From Marinobacter denitrificans (GTDB taxonomy: Bacteria > Pseudomonadota > Gammaproteobacteria > Pseudomonadales > Oleiphilaceae), in NCBI RefSeq assembly GCF_008795955.1, contig NZ_VMHN01000012.1:1-64000 (forward strand): a stretch of 64,000 bases of DNA, in the 5' to 3' direction. The position numbers and the translations under genes were made by a program. Of the stretch, positions 54,163-61,813 are shown piece by piece (position 1 is the first letter of the stretch; each line of letters begins with the position of its first letter). The notes below the pieces were generated by a model. The model was not told where the DNA came from. It saw only the letters and a list, made by a program, of their open reading frames with translations, and ran no database searches.

Positions 54163-54193
54163 CAACCGGGGGGAATTCTGCCCCCCCCGGTTG
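54163..54193 (+). terminator. Hairpin terminator after the ECF42 unit
   Basis: CAACCGGGGGG (54163-54173) and CCCCCCGGTTG (54183-54193) form a perfect 11-bp stem with a nine-base loop, 19 bases after the DUF1428 stop. No T run follows on the plus strand. It also lies 8 bases beyond the stop of the MBL remnant on the minus strand. Confidence 0.6.
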
Positions 54194-54201
54194 AGAGAAC
54201 A

Positions 54202-54389
54202 TCACAGTGTGGAAAGTGCTTTATCCACGTACCCAGCCCAGGCACCCTGGCCCCCTCCATGAAACCGGAGGGACCGAGAAAAGCACTGGAGATCACCACA
54301 TCCGGCTCCAGAGCTCCCAGTATCACCAGGCTGGAACGCAACTCCTCCCGGTCAGTGACACCCTTGATATACTCCTCTTGTTGCACCAT
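54202..54389 (-). pseudogene. Remnant of an MBL-fold hydrolase C-terminus with a frameshift
   Basis: From ATG at 54389 the leftward frame reads YIKGVTDREELRSSLVILGA, then EPDVVISSAFLGPSGFMEG, which resembles the end of MBL-fold hydrolases. After that the sensible frame shifts by one in a G run: the other frame gives GGQGAWAGYVDKALSTL and a stop at 54202-54204, the expected family ending. Most of the gene upstream (the metal-binding part) is missing. A canonical SoxR promoter sits immediately before the ATG, so a deletion seems to have fused promoter and tail. Unlikely to make a working protein. Confidence 0.7.
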
Positions 54390-54399
54390 GTTCGACAGA

Positions 54400-54430
54400 A
54401 CCCTAAAACCTCAAGTAAACTTCAGGTCAA
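54400..54430 (-). promoter_or_regulatory. SoxR-type promoter with 19-bp spacer and SoxR box
   Basis: On the minus strand: -35 TTGACC (54425-54430), a 19-base spacer and -10 TAGGGT (54400-54405). The spacer holds the palindromic SoxR box CCTGAAGTTTACTTGAGG (54409-54426 on the plus strand). A 19-bp spacer with the box between the elements is the hallmark of SoxR-activated promoters. It points left, toward the MBL remnant, and may also lie in the soxR operator. Transcription would start only a few bases before that ATG. Confidence 0.8.
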
Positions 54431-54454
54431 TAACAGAAAAGATTGGGGATTGCT

Positions 54455-54916
54455 ATGGCGAGCATAGGCAAAGGTGAGATCAGGGCTGCACTGAGCGTGG
54501 GGGAAGTCGCGGAGCGCAGCGGGGTTGCCGTTTCAGCCATACATTTTTATGAGAAAAAGGGGCTGATCGACAGTTGGCGCAACGCCGGCAACCAGCGACG
54601 CTTCCACCGGGACGTATTACGGCGCATTGCCATCATCAAGGTAGCTCAACGGCTCGGAATTCCACTCTCGGAGATTGGCGAGGCACTGGCGACCCTTCCA
54701 ACCGGCCGAACGGTTACCGCGAAAGACTGGGAAAAACTGTCAGAAGACTGGAAGGCCGATCTGAACCGGCGGATCGAGATGCTCGTCGGGCTGAGGGACC
54801 AGCTGAGCAGTTGTATCGGCTGTGGATGCCTCTCAATAGACGCCTGCAGACTGCGAAACCCGTGGGACGAACTCGGCGACGACGGGCCGGGAGCAAGGTT
54901 GCTGGAAAAAAGCTGA
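54455..54916 (+). CDS. soxR: Redox-sensing MerR-family regulator SoxR
   Basis: The 153-residue regulator has the MerR DNA-binding domain (about 15-85; LSVGEVAERSGVAVSAIHFY), a dimer helix and the [2Fe-2S] site CIGCGCLSIDAC (C-x2-C-x-C-x5-C), exactly the SoxR arrangement. Oxidation of the cluster turns it into an activator. I start at the ATG at 54455; an in-frame TTG twelve bases earlier is possible. A matching SoxR box lies 28 bases upstream. No soxS is present, as usual outside enterics. Confidence 0.93.
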   Translation: MASIGKGEIRAALSVGEVAERSGVAVSAIHFYEKKGLIDSWRNAGNQRRFHRDVLRRIAIIKVAQRLGIPLSEIGEALATLPTGRTVTAKDWEKLSEDWKADLNRRIEMLVGLRDQLSSCIGCGCLSIDACRLRNPWDELGDDGPGARLLEKS

Positions 54917-54999
54917 AACCTGACCTCCGCGCCGGCACACTGTCGGTAGAACCAGTATGGAAGTCAGTGGCACCGCAAACCGGCACCACTGACGACCGG

Positions 55000-55509
55000 T
55001 CAGTTCCGGGGGTCGTCTTCCGGATTCAGGTACTCGATACCCCAGGGGCCCCTGCCATGCAGCTGTATGACAACCTCTTCCTCTGTGAAGCCAAACATCG
55101 GGTCACCAGGTGACATGATGGCAACGCTGCCCTCAGGGAGGGCCGTGGCCTTGGTCAGATCAACCTCTTTGCCCTGGGCAAAATGGAAGGTACCGGACAG
55201 CACTGTCACCCGCTCGTAGGCGGGGTGTATGTGTGGCGCTATCACGTAGTCCGCAGGTAATTTCAGCCGCATGGTAAACGGCTCTTCCTCTGCGAGATCC
55301 CCTTCAATAATCGTGATCTGAGCACCGGGAGCCATTGAACCAACTGGCCCCCACTCCAGGTCCGACGGGGTCACCATGGTGTGTCCCTCGCCGTTATACG
55401 GCGTAGCTGCCAGTGTGAACGGGGCCGCGATCAATAGTACAGCCACGGCAAGGCAGCGACTGTTGATGTCGAGCCCGCGGGATGAACGAATGCTTGTCTT
55501 GCCAGCCAT
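55000..55509 (-). CDS. Secreted cupin-domain protein
   Basis: The 169-residue protein has a signal peptide (about 1-34, ending FTLAA) and a single cupin barrel (about 60-150) with HIHPAYERVTVLSG, the metal-binding His/His/Glu segment, and a second motif in GDPMFGFTEEEVVIQLHGRGPWG. Cupins bind metals and small ligands or act as enzymes; the substrate is unknown. I start at 55509 behind AGGAGG. Divergent from the ECF sigma gene, which might control it. Confidence 0.82.
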   Translation of the reverse strand: MAGKTSIRSSRGLDINSRCLAVAVLLIAAPFTLAATPYNGEGHTMVTPSDLEWGPVGSMAPGAQITIIEGDLAEEEPFTMRLKLPADYVIAPHIHPAYERVTVLSGTFHFAQGKEVDLTKATALPEGSVAIMSPGDPMFGFTEEEVVIQLHGRGPWGIEYLNPEDDPRN

Positions 55510-55672
55510 GGGTTCTATCCTCCTTATTAGGGGTGTTGTTGTAGGCCGGGAAGAGTCCCGGTCGGCCACAAGGACGCAGGTGCTAGCGGATTTGTTCCCG
55601 CCATCGGCACCCACAGCTGGCGGGAACTATCTCATCGTCGGGCGCGTCCTTGTGGCAAAAACAGGAGAGCGC

Positions 55673-56323
55673 ATGGCAACCAGCACCCGGGAAACCGTTC
55701 CTGTGGCCAGCCACCAGGAATGCAGAGATCAGTTCGAGCAACAGGTAACGCTCCTGATGGATCGCCTGTACGGAACCGCCCTGCGTCTGACAAGACATCC
55801 GGACGACGCGGAAGATGTGGTGGCGGAAGCGATATCAACGGCCTGGAACAAGCTGGACCAGCTGGAGGATCTCGCTCACATGGAAGGCTGGCTGTTCAGG
55901 ATTCTTCATCACACGTTTATATCCCACTGGCGCCGCCGGCAGTGTCGACAGGACAGGGAGGTAGAACTCGAACCCGAAAACGGCGATACCCGGTTTTCGC
56001 TGTTCGAGAAACTGCACCAACCTTTCCTGCTCTGGTGGGGTACACCCGAAAGGGAGTTTATCAACGCCATGCTGCAGGAGGACATCAACAAAGCCATCGA
56101 TAATCTACCTGATGCCTATCGAGTTGTGACCGTGCTGGTCGAGGTGGAGGGCTACAGCTACGAGCAGGCAGCCCGCCTGCTCGACCTGCCGCTGGGGACC
56201 ATACGTTCCCGACTGTGCCGGGCCCGGGGCCGTTTGCAGAAAGCGCTATGGCAGCAGGGCCGTGAGGCGGGGCTGTCAACCTGTGGCGGAGAGCGCTCCG
56301 GAGCGAGTGGAGGTGGTGCATGA
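55673..56323 (+). CDS. ECF-type RNA polymerase sigma factor
   Basis: The 216-residue protein has sigma region 2 (about 25-95; RLTRHPDDAEDVVAEAISTAWNK) and region 4 (about 135-200; AIDNLPDAYRVVTVLVEVEG then GTIRSRLCRARGRLQKAL). The start at 55673 follows CAGGAGA. Its stop overlaps the next gene, a zinc-binding anti-sigma factor, by four bases, so the pair is co-translated. Group suggests a redox or stress response; the target promoters are not evident. Confidence 0.88.
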   Translation: MATSTRETVPVASHQECRDQFEQQVTLLMDRLYGTALRLTRHPDDAEDVVAEAISTAWNKLDQLEDLAHMEGWLFRILHHTFISHWRRRQCRQDREVELEPENGDTRFSLFEKLHQPFLLWWGTPEREFINAMLQEDINKAIDNLPDAYRVVTVLVEVEGYSYEQAARLLDLPLGTIRSRLCRARGRLQKALWQQGREAGLSTCGGERSGASGGGA

Positions 56324-56556
56324 ACGAATCCCGGATTTCCTGCGAAGAGGTTGTCCAGCGCCTGTTCGACTATCTGCACCAGGAGCTGGACATTGATGCC
56401 AGCGCTGAAATAGAACGGCACCTGCACAGGTGCCACGACTGCTTCAGCCGGGCAGAATTTGAGCAAAAACTCAGGGATCGGCTCACAGAAAGCGGCCAGC
56501 AGGAAGCACCGGAAAGGCTGCGCCGCCGGATCAGGGAAATGATAGAACGCTTCTGA
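56320..56556 (+). CDS. Zinc-binding anti-sigma factor (ZAS type)
   Basis: The 78-residue protein has the anti-sigma zinc motif H-x3-C-x2-C (HLHRCHDC, about 34-41) preceded by a helix that would bind the sigma factor. Proteins like RsrA and ChrR release their sigma factor on thiol oxidation or singlet oxygen. It overlaps the sigma gene upstream and is 31 bases before the methyltransferase-like gene. Confidence 0.88.
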   Translation: MNESRISCEEVVQRLFDYLHQELDIDASAEIERHLHRCHDCFSRAEFEQKLRDRLTESGQQEAPERLRRRIREMIERF

Positions 56557-56587
56557 TCTGGCAGAACTGAACCAGGAGGGAAGATCA

Positions 56588-57817
56588 ATGGTCGCCGTTC
56601 TTGGATACTCACCACAGCAGATCACCGATGCGGTGCAGGATATGTACACGGCTGTGGCAGACAGGCCGGATACCCACTTCCATTTTCCCGTTGGCAGGCA
56701 GGCCCTTCGTTTTCTTGACTACTCCGCCAGCGATGCGGACTTGCTGCCTGAAGGGGTCGCAGAGTCATTTGCCGGTGTTGGCAATCCCTTCATGGCCCAG
56801 GCTTTAAACCGGGGAGACACTTCCCTGGACATAGGGGCCGGTGCGGGCAACGACTCGCTCATTGCCGCTTCCAGAGTTGGCTCTGATGGTCAGGTGATTG
56901 CGCTGGACCTGACCGCTGCCATGACGAGAAAACTCCAGTATCACGCTGAGGGGCGGTACCCCAATGTAAAGGTCATTCAGGCATCCGCTGAACATCTGCC
57001 TCTGGCAAACGAAAGTATTGATAGCATCACCAGCAACGGCGCCCTGAACCTTGTGCCGGATAAACGTCTGGCCATCCGGGAGATGTTCCGGGTGTTGCGA
57101 CCTGGTGGACGGCTGCAACTGGCGGATGTGGTCATAAACCGTCCGGTCAATGTTAACTGCGATTCCGATCCCCGCCTATGGGTGGAGTGCGTGGTTGGCG
57201 CCACGGTAGAGGACAGCCTGCTGGCCATGCTGGGTGATGCCGGCTTTGAAAATGTCCGTATTGTGCGGCGGCTGGATTACTTCGCCCAAAGCCCCAGCAA
57301 GCAAACCCGCGAAATTGCGCAAAGCTTTGGTGCCCATTCGATTGAGCTGAGCGCACGAAGGGCTGGCCAGGCACCGCCGTGGTGGCAACGCTGGCTAAGG
57401 CGCTGTCACCCCAGACGCTGGGTGGCGGACCTCCATCGCCGGGGGTTTCTCGGTGTAGCGACCCTGATACTGGCTCTGGTCAGTTGCTATGGGGCCCTGA
57501 TTGCCGTGGGCATACTCGCTGCCCTGGGCGCTGGCATGTCGCTCCACCCGGGCCTGTGGGCCGGGACCATAGCCATGTTCACCCTCCTCGCAACGGTGTT
57601 CATAGCTACCGGATTTCGGCGTCACCGTTCAGCCCTGCCAGCTGTTCTGGGTGCCATCGGCTCGACACTGGTACTTTACGCACTGTTTATCGACTACAAC
57701 GTTATCACTGAGTTCACTGGATTTGTTTTTCTGGCAGGCGCCGCAGGCCGGGATCTTTACCTGCGCCGGCGGGAGGAAGCGGCGCGGCTTGGACTGGGCG
57801 GCCGAAGCCAGCCCTGA
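56588..57817 (+). CDS. ArsM-like methyltransferase fused to a MerC-like membrane domain
   Basis: The 409-residue protein has a SAM methyltransferase domain of ArsM type (about 20-260; LDIGAGAGNDSLIA at 80-93) and a C-terminal four-helix membrane domain (about 285-395; resembling MerC) with a basic tail. In ArsM proteins conserved cysteines bind arsenite: the GCGNP one is Val64 here (GVGNP), the SNC one is Gly151 (SNG), and only Cys201 (LWVECVVGA) matches. So arsenite methylation is doubtful and another metalloid or lipid is possible. It follows the ECF and anti-sigma genes by 31 bases, likely in one operon. Confidence 0.7.
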   Translation: MVAVLGYSPQQITDAVQDMYTAVADRPDTHFHFPVGRQALRFLDYSASDADLLPEGVAESFAGVGNPFMAQALNRGDTSLDIGAGAGNDSLIAASRVGSDGQVIALDLTAAMTRKLQYHAEGRYPNVKVIQASAEHLPLANESIDSITSNGALNLVPDKRLAIREMFRVLRPGGRLQLADVVINRPVNVNCDSDPRLWVECVVGATVEDSLLAMLGDAGFENVRIVRRLDYFAQSPSKQTREIAQSFGAHSIELSARRAGQAPPWWQRWLRRCHPRRWVADLHRRGFLGVATLILALVSCYGALIAVGILAALGAGMSLHPGLWAGTIAMFTLLATVFIATGFRRHRSALPAVLGAIGSTLVLYALFIDYNVITEFTGFVFLAGAAGRDLYLRRREEAARLGLGGRSQP

Positions 57818-57828
57818 AAACAGGTGGG

Positions 57829-58155
57829 CTATGACCGAGCGTCGGTGGTCTCGCTGCCAGCCTCATGCCCCATGCAGCATTCATCCCGCAGAAACCCCGT
57901 CAACTCTTCCAGCAATTCAAAGTTTGGCAGGCACGTAATAACACGGCTTCGCTTTACCTGTCGGATGAGGCCGGCGTTGGCCATGCGCGACAAGTGATGG
58001 GAAAGGGTTGACCCGGGGATATCGAGCTGGCGCTGCACCTCACCAACCGACGCCCCATCATGGCCCGCCTTCACGAGATACCTGAAAATCGACAGTCGGT
58101 GGATGTTTCCGAGCTCGGCAAGACATACTGCCGCTTCTTCGTTTGTCATTACCAT
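57829..58155 (-). CDS. ArsR-family metalloregulator
   Basis: The 108-residue protein has the ArsR winged helix-turn-helix (about 10-85; LDIPGSTLSHHLSRMANAGLI) and a C-terminal pair Cys-Cys in FLRDECCMGH, as in ArsR repressors that sense arsenite by C-terminal cysteines. It is convergent with the ArsM-like gene (11-base gap) and divergent from the permease, whose start region has two TCTAGAAAT copies, probable operator half sites. Confidence 0.83.
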   Translation of the reverse strand: MVMTNEEAAVCLAELGNIHRLSIFRYLVKAGHDGASVGEVQRQLDIPGSTLSHHLSRMANAGLIRQVKRSRVITCLPNFELLEELTGFLRDECCMGHEAGSETTDARS

Positions 58156-58173
58156 TGCCTTTAATTCGATAAT

Positions 58174-58239
58174 TCTAGAAATGTACTTGACATGAAACCA
58201 CAGCGCAATTTAACTTTATATTTCCATATATCTAGAAAT
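58174..58239. promoter_or_regulatory. Operator/promoter region of the ArsR-permease pair
   Basis: Two TCTAGAAAT copies (58174-58182 and 58231-58239), each in a short palindrome, flank a promoter with TTGACA at 58187-58192 and TTAACT at 58210-58215 (17-base spacer) that points right to the permease gene. This is a plausible ArsR operator pair. Confidence 0.55.
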
Positions 58240-58251
58240 ATCGAGGTTATC

Positions 58252-59268
58252 ATGTCACAGGAAATACAAGACACCCTGGGTATGTTCGCTTTTCTCGCCA
58301 TAGAGTTATCCGTTCTCTTCCTGTTGGTCAGCTTGCTGGTTGGCGTATTGCAGCGGTATGTGCCCCAGGAAAAAATCGCCGCGCTGCTCAGCGCCCGGCG
58401 TGGGCGCAGCTATCTCCTTGCTGCGTTACTGGGTGCCATTACACCCTTTTGCAGTTGCTCGACAATCCCGCTACTCAAAGGCCTCATCCGGGCCCGTGCC
58501 GGGTTCGGTCCAATGATGGTTTTCCTGTTTGCCTCCCCGCTGCTGAACCCAATCATTGTGGCACTGCTTGCAGCAACCTTCGGCCTGAAACTCACGAGTA
58601 TCTACGTTACCGTTGCCTTCCTAGTGTCCGTCATTGCGGGGTGGTCGCTACAACGGCTTGGATTCGAACGCTACGTTCTGGATGTCGGCTTCGTTAAAGG
58701 TGGCTGTGGGGCCGCACCCGTTAAAACCGAGGCACCTGCTGATACCGGGCCTTCGTCGTCCCGGGAAAACCATGGCGGAAGTGGTTCGGCCGTTGCCTAT
58801 AGCCAAGCCTATGCTGAACCGGTGGTGTCGTATTACGATTCGTTCCTTGCAGATATCCGGGCGGGTAGATTCGAGGGGCTCTGGCAAGATACCTGGTCGG
58901 ATTTCCAGAAAGTGCTCCCGTACCTGATCATTGGAATTACCATAGGAAGCGTCATCTATGGGTTCGTCCCCACGGGTTTGCTCACTGATTACGCCGGTTC
59001 AGACAATCCTTTTGCCATACCGGTAGCGGCCGTGATCGGTATTCCGCTCTATATCCGTGCTGAAGCCGTTATACCGCTCGCCGCCGCGCTGTTGGGCAAG
59101 GGCGTCAGCGCGGGGGCAGTTATGGCCCTGATTATCGGCAGTGCGGGCGCAAGCCTGACAGAACTGATACTGCTGAAGTCCCTGTTCCGTCCTGTGCTTC
59201 TGGCCGTGTTCCTGTTCGTGGTCCTGGGTATGGCAGTGGGCGCAGGTTATGCAACGTACCTGCTGTAG
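58252..59268 (+). CDS. ArsP-like permease (DUF318/UPF0718)
   Basis: The 338-residue membrane protein belongs to the UPF0718/DUF318 permease family with eight or so helices and the signature PFCSCSTIPLLKGLIRARAG. Members include ArsP, which exports trivalent organoarsenicals. The central loop has GGCGAAP and a low-complexity stretch (about 150-190). The ATG at 58252 follows GAGG by eight bases. Divergent from the ArsR gene, so metalloid-induced export is likely. Confidence 0.8.
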   Translation: MSQEIQDTLGMFAFLAIELSVLFLLVSLLVGVLQRYVPQEKIAALLSARRGRSYLLAALLGAITPFCSCSTIPLLKGLIRARAGFGPMMVFLFASPLLNPIIVALLAATFGLKLTSIYVTVAFLVSVIAGWSLQRLGFERYVLDVGFVKGGCGAAPVKTEAPADTGPSSSRENHGGSGSAVAYSQAYAEPVVSYYDSFLADIRAGRFEGLWQDTWSDFQKVLPYLIIGITIGSVIYGFVPTGLLTDYAGSDNPFAIPVAAVIGIPLYIRAEAVIPLAAALLGKGVSAGAVMALIIGSAGASLTELILLKSLFRPVLLAVFLFVVLGMAVGAGYATYLL

Positions 59269-59272
59269 AACG

Positions 59273-59686
59273 CTATAAGGGAACCTTACCCCGCAAGGCC
59301 TTGGTTTTGCCTTTTTTGGTTTTTTTATCGACACGCCGGCGTTGTGAGCCCTTGGTAGGGCGAGTGGGCCGGCGTGCTTTCTGCAGCTTTACCGCTTCCT
59401 GAATCAGTTCTTTCAGGCGCTCCAGGGCGTCTTCCTTGTTAAGCTCCAGGGTGCGATATTTTTGCGCCTTGATAACAATGATGCCTTCCTTGCTGATGCG
59501 CTGGTCAGAGATCGCCATCAACCGCTCCTTGTAGAACGGCGGCAGACTGGAGTTGAGGATATCGAAACGCAGGTGGACCGCCGAGGCCACCTTGTTGACG
59601 TTCTGGCCTCCGGCCCCCTGGGCCCGGATCTGGGTAAGCTCAATCTCCCAGTCACCCAATTCAACAGTGTTGGAAATCTTCAGCAT
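59273..59686 (-). CDS. arfB: Ribosome rescue factor ArfB (YaeJ)
   Basis: The 137-residue protein has the catalytic GGQ (26-28) in AQGAGGQNVNKVAS, which hydrolyses peptidyl-tRNA on stalled ribosomes. The C-terminal tail is rich in lysine and arginine (about 105-137), as required to reach into the mRNA channel. Its ATG overlaps the stop region of the CobW gene (7 bases), so the two are co-transcribed. It is convergent with the permease gene with only four bases between. Confidence 0.92.
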   Translation of the reverse strand: MLKISNTVELGDWEIELTQIRAQGAGGQNVNKVASAVHLRFDILNSSLPPFYKERLMAISDQRISKEGIIVIKAQKYRTLELNKEDALERLKELIQEAVKLQKARRPTRPTKGSQRRRVDKKTKKGKTKALRGKVPL

Positions 59687-60672
59687 GACGGCACCGATTG
59701 CGCGATGGATTCCCGCAGGCTGGCGTCCAGTTCATCGCCATCCAGACTCTGCTCACTGATGAGCTCGATGCGGGACAAATCCCTGGGCTCACATTCAGAC
59801 ACCGACAGGGCACCGTCGGCCATATTGATGGTCCGCCAGCCGTCACTGGTATGAACCACCGCTTTGAACCGGATAAAACGACTATCCATGGAAAACGCCA
59901 GCAACGCCGTTTCGGAAAACACCGTCTCTGGATGTACCCGCCAGCCCAGACTGAAATGGCCCTGCCCCTGATTACTGACACGTTGCCAGGGTTCATCCCG
60001 GATATCCGGGATGGGCGCGGGCTCTGCCGAATTATGGTGGTGGTGAGCGTGGGGTGACCCGACCTCTGACAGCGTAGTTTCGCCATCAAGCCAACCAAGG
60101 TTCATACGGCCCTGCCGGGTATGGAACACGGCGGATTTGGTCGGTTGCAGGCTGGCCACCCAGTGATCAAAGTGAGCAATCTGCTCCGGCTGGCACAGGT
60201 CGGTCTTGTTGGCCACCACAATATCCGCAGCAGCAACCTGGTCCCGGAACTGTACATTTTCCAGCACCCTGGGTTCCTCCAGCCTCCGTGGGTCGACCAG
60301 GCACACCACCGGCCCCAGTGTCAGCACATCCCGGTAATGCTCCCCCGTCAGGGTTTCGAGAATCTGTGAAGGATGACCAAGTCCGGTAGGCTCAATCAGC
60401 AACCTGTCCGGCCTGGCCTTGTGGATCAGTTGATTGAGGCCAATCTGCATCGGCAATCCGGCCACACAACACATGCAACCGCCGGGGACTTCCCGCACGA
60501 AGGCCCCCTCGGTTTCCAGCATGGCACCATCAATTCCCACCTCACCAAATTCGTTCACCAGAACGGCCCACACTTCTCCGTCAGGCTTTTTCTTGAGCAG
60601 GTCCAATATGGCAGTGGTCTTGCCCACGCCCAGAAAACCAAGCACCAGGTTGGTGGGTATTGGTGAAGTCAT
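59680..60672 (-). CDS. COG0523/CobW-family GTPase, probable zinc chaperone
   Basis: The 330-residue protein has the Walker A GFLGVGKT (12-19), the metal-binding CMCC (66-69), the NKTD base motif (155-158) and a His-rich loop HAHHHH (208-213). These are the COG0523 signs of metal insertion GTPases; the CobW-C domain follows (about 240-325). A Zur-like box lies 42 bases upstream of the ATG, supporting zinc shortage control, as in ZigA/ZagA-type members. It is followed by arfB in the same operon. Confidence 0.87.
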   Translation of the reverse strand: MTSPIPTNLVLGFLGVGKTTAILDLLKKKPDGEVWAVLVNEFGEVGIDGAMLETEGAFVREVPGGCMCCVAGLPMQIGLNQLIHKARPDRLLIEPTGLGHPSQILETLTGEHYRDVLTLGPVVCLVDPRRLEEPRVLENVQFRDQVAAADIVVANKTDLCQPEQIAHFDHWVASLQPTKSAVFHTRQGRMNLGWLDGETTLSEVGSPHAHHHHNSAEPAPIPDIRDEPWQRVSNQGQGHFSLGWRVHPETVFSETALLAFSMDSRFIRFKAVVHTSDGWRTINMADGALSVSECEPRDLSRIELISEQSLDGDELDASLRESIAQSVPSC

Positions 60673-60713
60673 AGAGTGTCCGTGTCGGTAAATGAAAGAG
60701 TCAGCACAGCCAA

Positions 60714-60730
60714 GTGTTATAACATAACAC
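60714..60730. promoter_or_regulatory. Zur-like operator
   Basis: GTGTTAT-AAC-ATAACAC is an inverted repeat with perfect 7-base arms and a 3-base centre, fitting the gammaproteobacterial Zur box pattern (GTTATAACATAAC core). It lies 42 bases before the COG0523 GTPase ATG and 83 bases before the divergent DJ-1 gene, so either promoter may be controlled. Confidence 0.7.
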
Positions 60731-60812
60731 TGTAGTATTCCCCTAATACCCGCTGCCGCGCGGCCCTTGTTAATGTACTCAGGCTACCACCAACAAGCAC
60801 AAGGAGAAGGGT

Positions 60813-61382
60813 ATGAGCGGTAAAAAAATACTGATGATTACCGGTGATTTCACCGAGGACTACGAAACCATGGTGCCATTCCAGGCACTGCAGGCCGTAG
60901 GCCACACGGTTCATGCAGTCTGCCCGGACAAGAAATCCGGAGACACGGTGGCCACGGCTATCCACGATTTCGAAGGTGACCAGACCTATACCGAGAAGCC
61001 TGGCCACCGGTTTGCCCTGAATGCGGACTTTGCCGGGCTCAACCCCGCCGATTACGATGCTCTGGTCGTGCCCGGTGGCCGCGCGCCGGAATATCTGCGC
61101 CTGAACGAGGACGTAAAGAGCCTGGTACGCCACTTCTTCGAGGCCGATAAACCGGTGGCGGCCATCTGCCATGGCGCTCAGTTACTCGCTGCTGCGGGCG
61201 TACTTGAAGGCCGCGAGTGTTCCGCCTACCCGGCCTGCCAGCCGGAAGTGGAACTTGCCGGAGGGCGATTTGCCGCCATCGACGTTGACGCGGCAGTGAC
61301 CGATGGTAATCTGGTGACAGCACCGGCATGGCCGGCCCATCCTCAATGGCTGGCACAGTTTTTCAAACTGCTGGACAAGTGA
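60813..61382 (+). CDS. DJ-1/PfpI-family protein
   Basis: The 189-residue protein has the DJ-1/PfpI fold with Cys119 in AAICHGAQLL (the nucleophile elbow) and Glu15 near the N-terminus, both required for activity in this family. Related proteins act as glyoxalases, deglycases or proteases. AAGGAGAAGG precedes the ATG. A hairpin follows the stop. Divergent from the GTPase gene. Confidence 0.88.
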   Translation: MSGKKILMITGDFTEDYETMVPFQALQAVGHTVHAVCPDKKSGDTVATAIHDFEGDQTYTEKPGHRFALNADFAGLNPADYDALVVPGGRAPEYLRLNEDVKSLVRHFFEADKPVAAICHGAQLLAAAGVLEGRECSAYPACQPEVELAGGRFAAIDVDAAVTDGNLVTAPAWPAHPQWLAQFFKLLDK

Positions 61383-61388
61383 CCGGAG

Positions 61389-61410
61389 CGGGGCCGTTAC
61401 CGCGGCCCCG
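61389..61410 (+). terminator. Hairpin after the DJ-1 gene
   Basis: CGGGGCC (61389-61395) and GGCCCCG (61404-61410) form a 7-bp GC stem with a short loop between the DJ-1 stop and the next gene. No T run; it could be a weak terminator or mRNA stabiliser. Confidence 0.4.
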
Positions 61411-61429
61411 GATTCATGAGGAAAACGCC

Positions 61430-61798
61430 ATGTGCAAACTCTTCGTCCACGCGGATTCCGACCTCTGGGTCAGCCGCACCCACTCCCTGCGTATCGACGG
61501 TATGGTTACCAGCATTCGTATGGAAAACGCCTTCTGGAACGCCCTCACGGAGATCGCCGCCCGGGATGGTATGAATCTGCCCCAGATGATCACCAGGCTC
61601 TATCACGAATCCATCGACGCAGGGCACGATCTTGGCAACTTCACGTCATTTCTGCGGGTATGTGCCATGCGTTACGTTGCCCTCCAGCTCAGTGGCGATA
61701 TTCCCCGGGATACCCAGGTACCTATCGCGTCACTGGATGCCGACAAGATACTCGCCAGAAATATGGACCAGAAGCCACCCAGCGAAGCGACTCACTGA
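61430..61798 (+). CDS. Ribbon-helix-helix domain protein
   Basis: The 122-residue protein has a ribbon-helix-helix (RHH_4-type) domain (about 18-85; SLRIDGMVTSIRMENAFWNA, then LTEIAARDGMNLPQMITRLY). RHH proteins often bind DNA or act as small regulators. It lies 47 bases after the DJ-1 gene and may be co-transcribed. Convergent with the SDR gene. Target unknown. Confidence 0.83.
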   Translation: MCKLFVHADSDLWVSRTHSLRIDGMVTSIRMENAFWNALTEIAARDGMNLPQMITRLYHESIDAGHDLGNFTSFLRVCAMRYVALQLSGDIPRDTQVPIASLDADKILARNMDQKPPSEATH

Positions 61799-61813
61799 GC
61801 GGCAACTGCAGCT

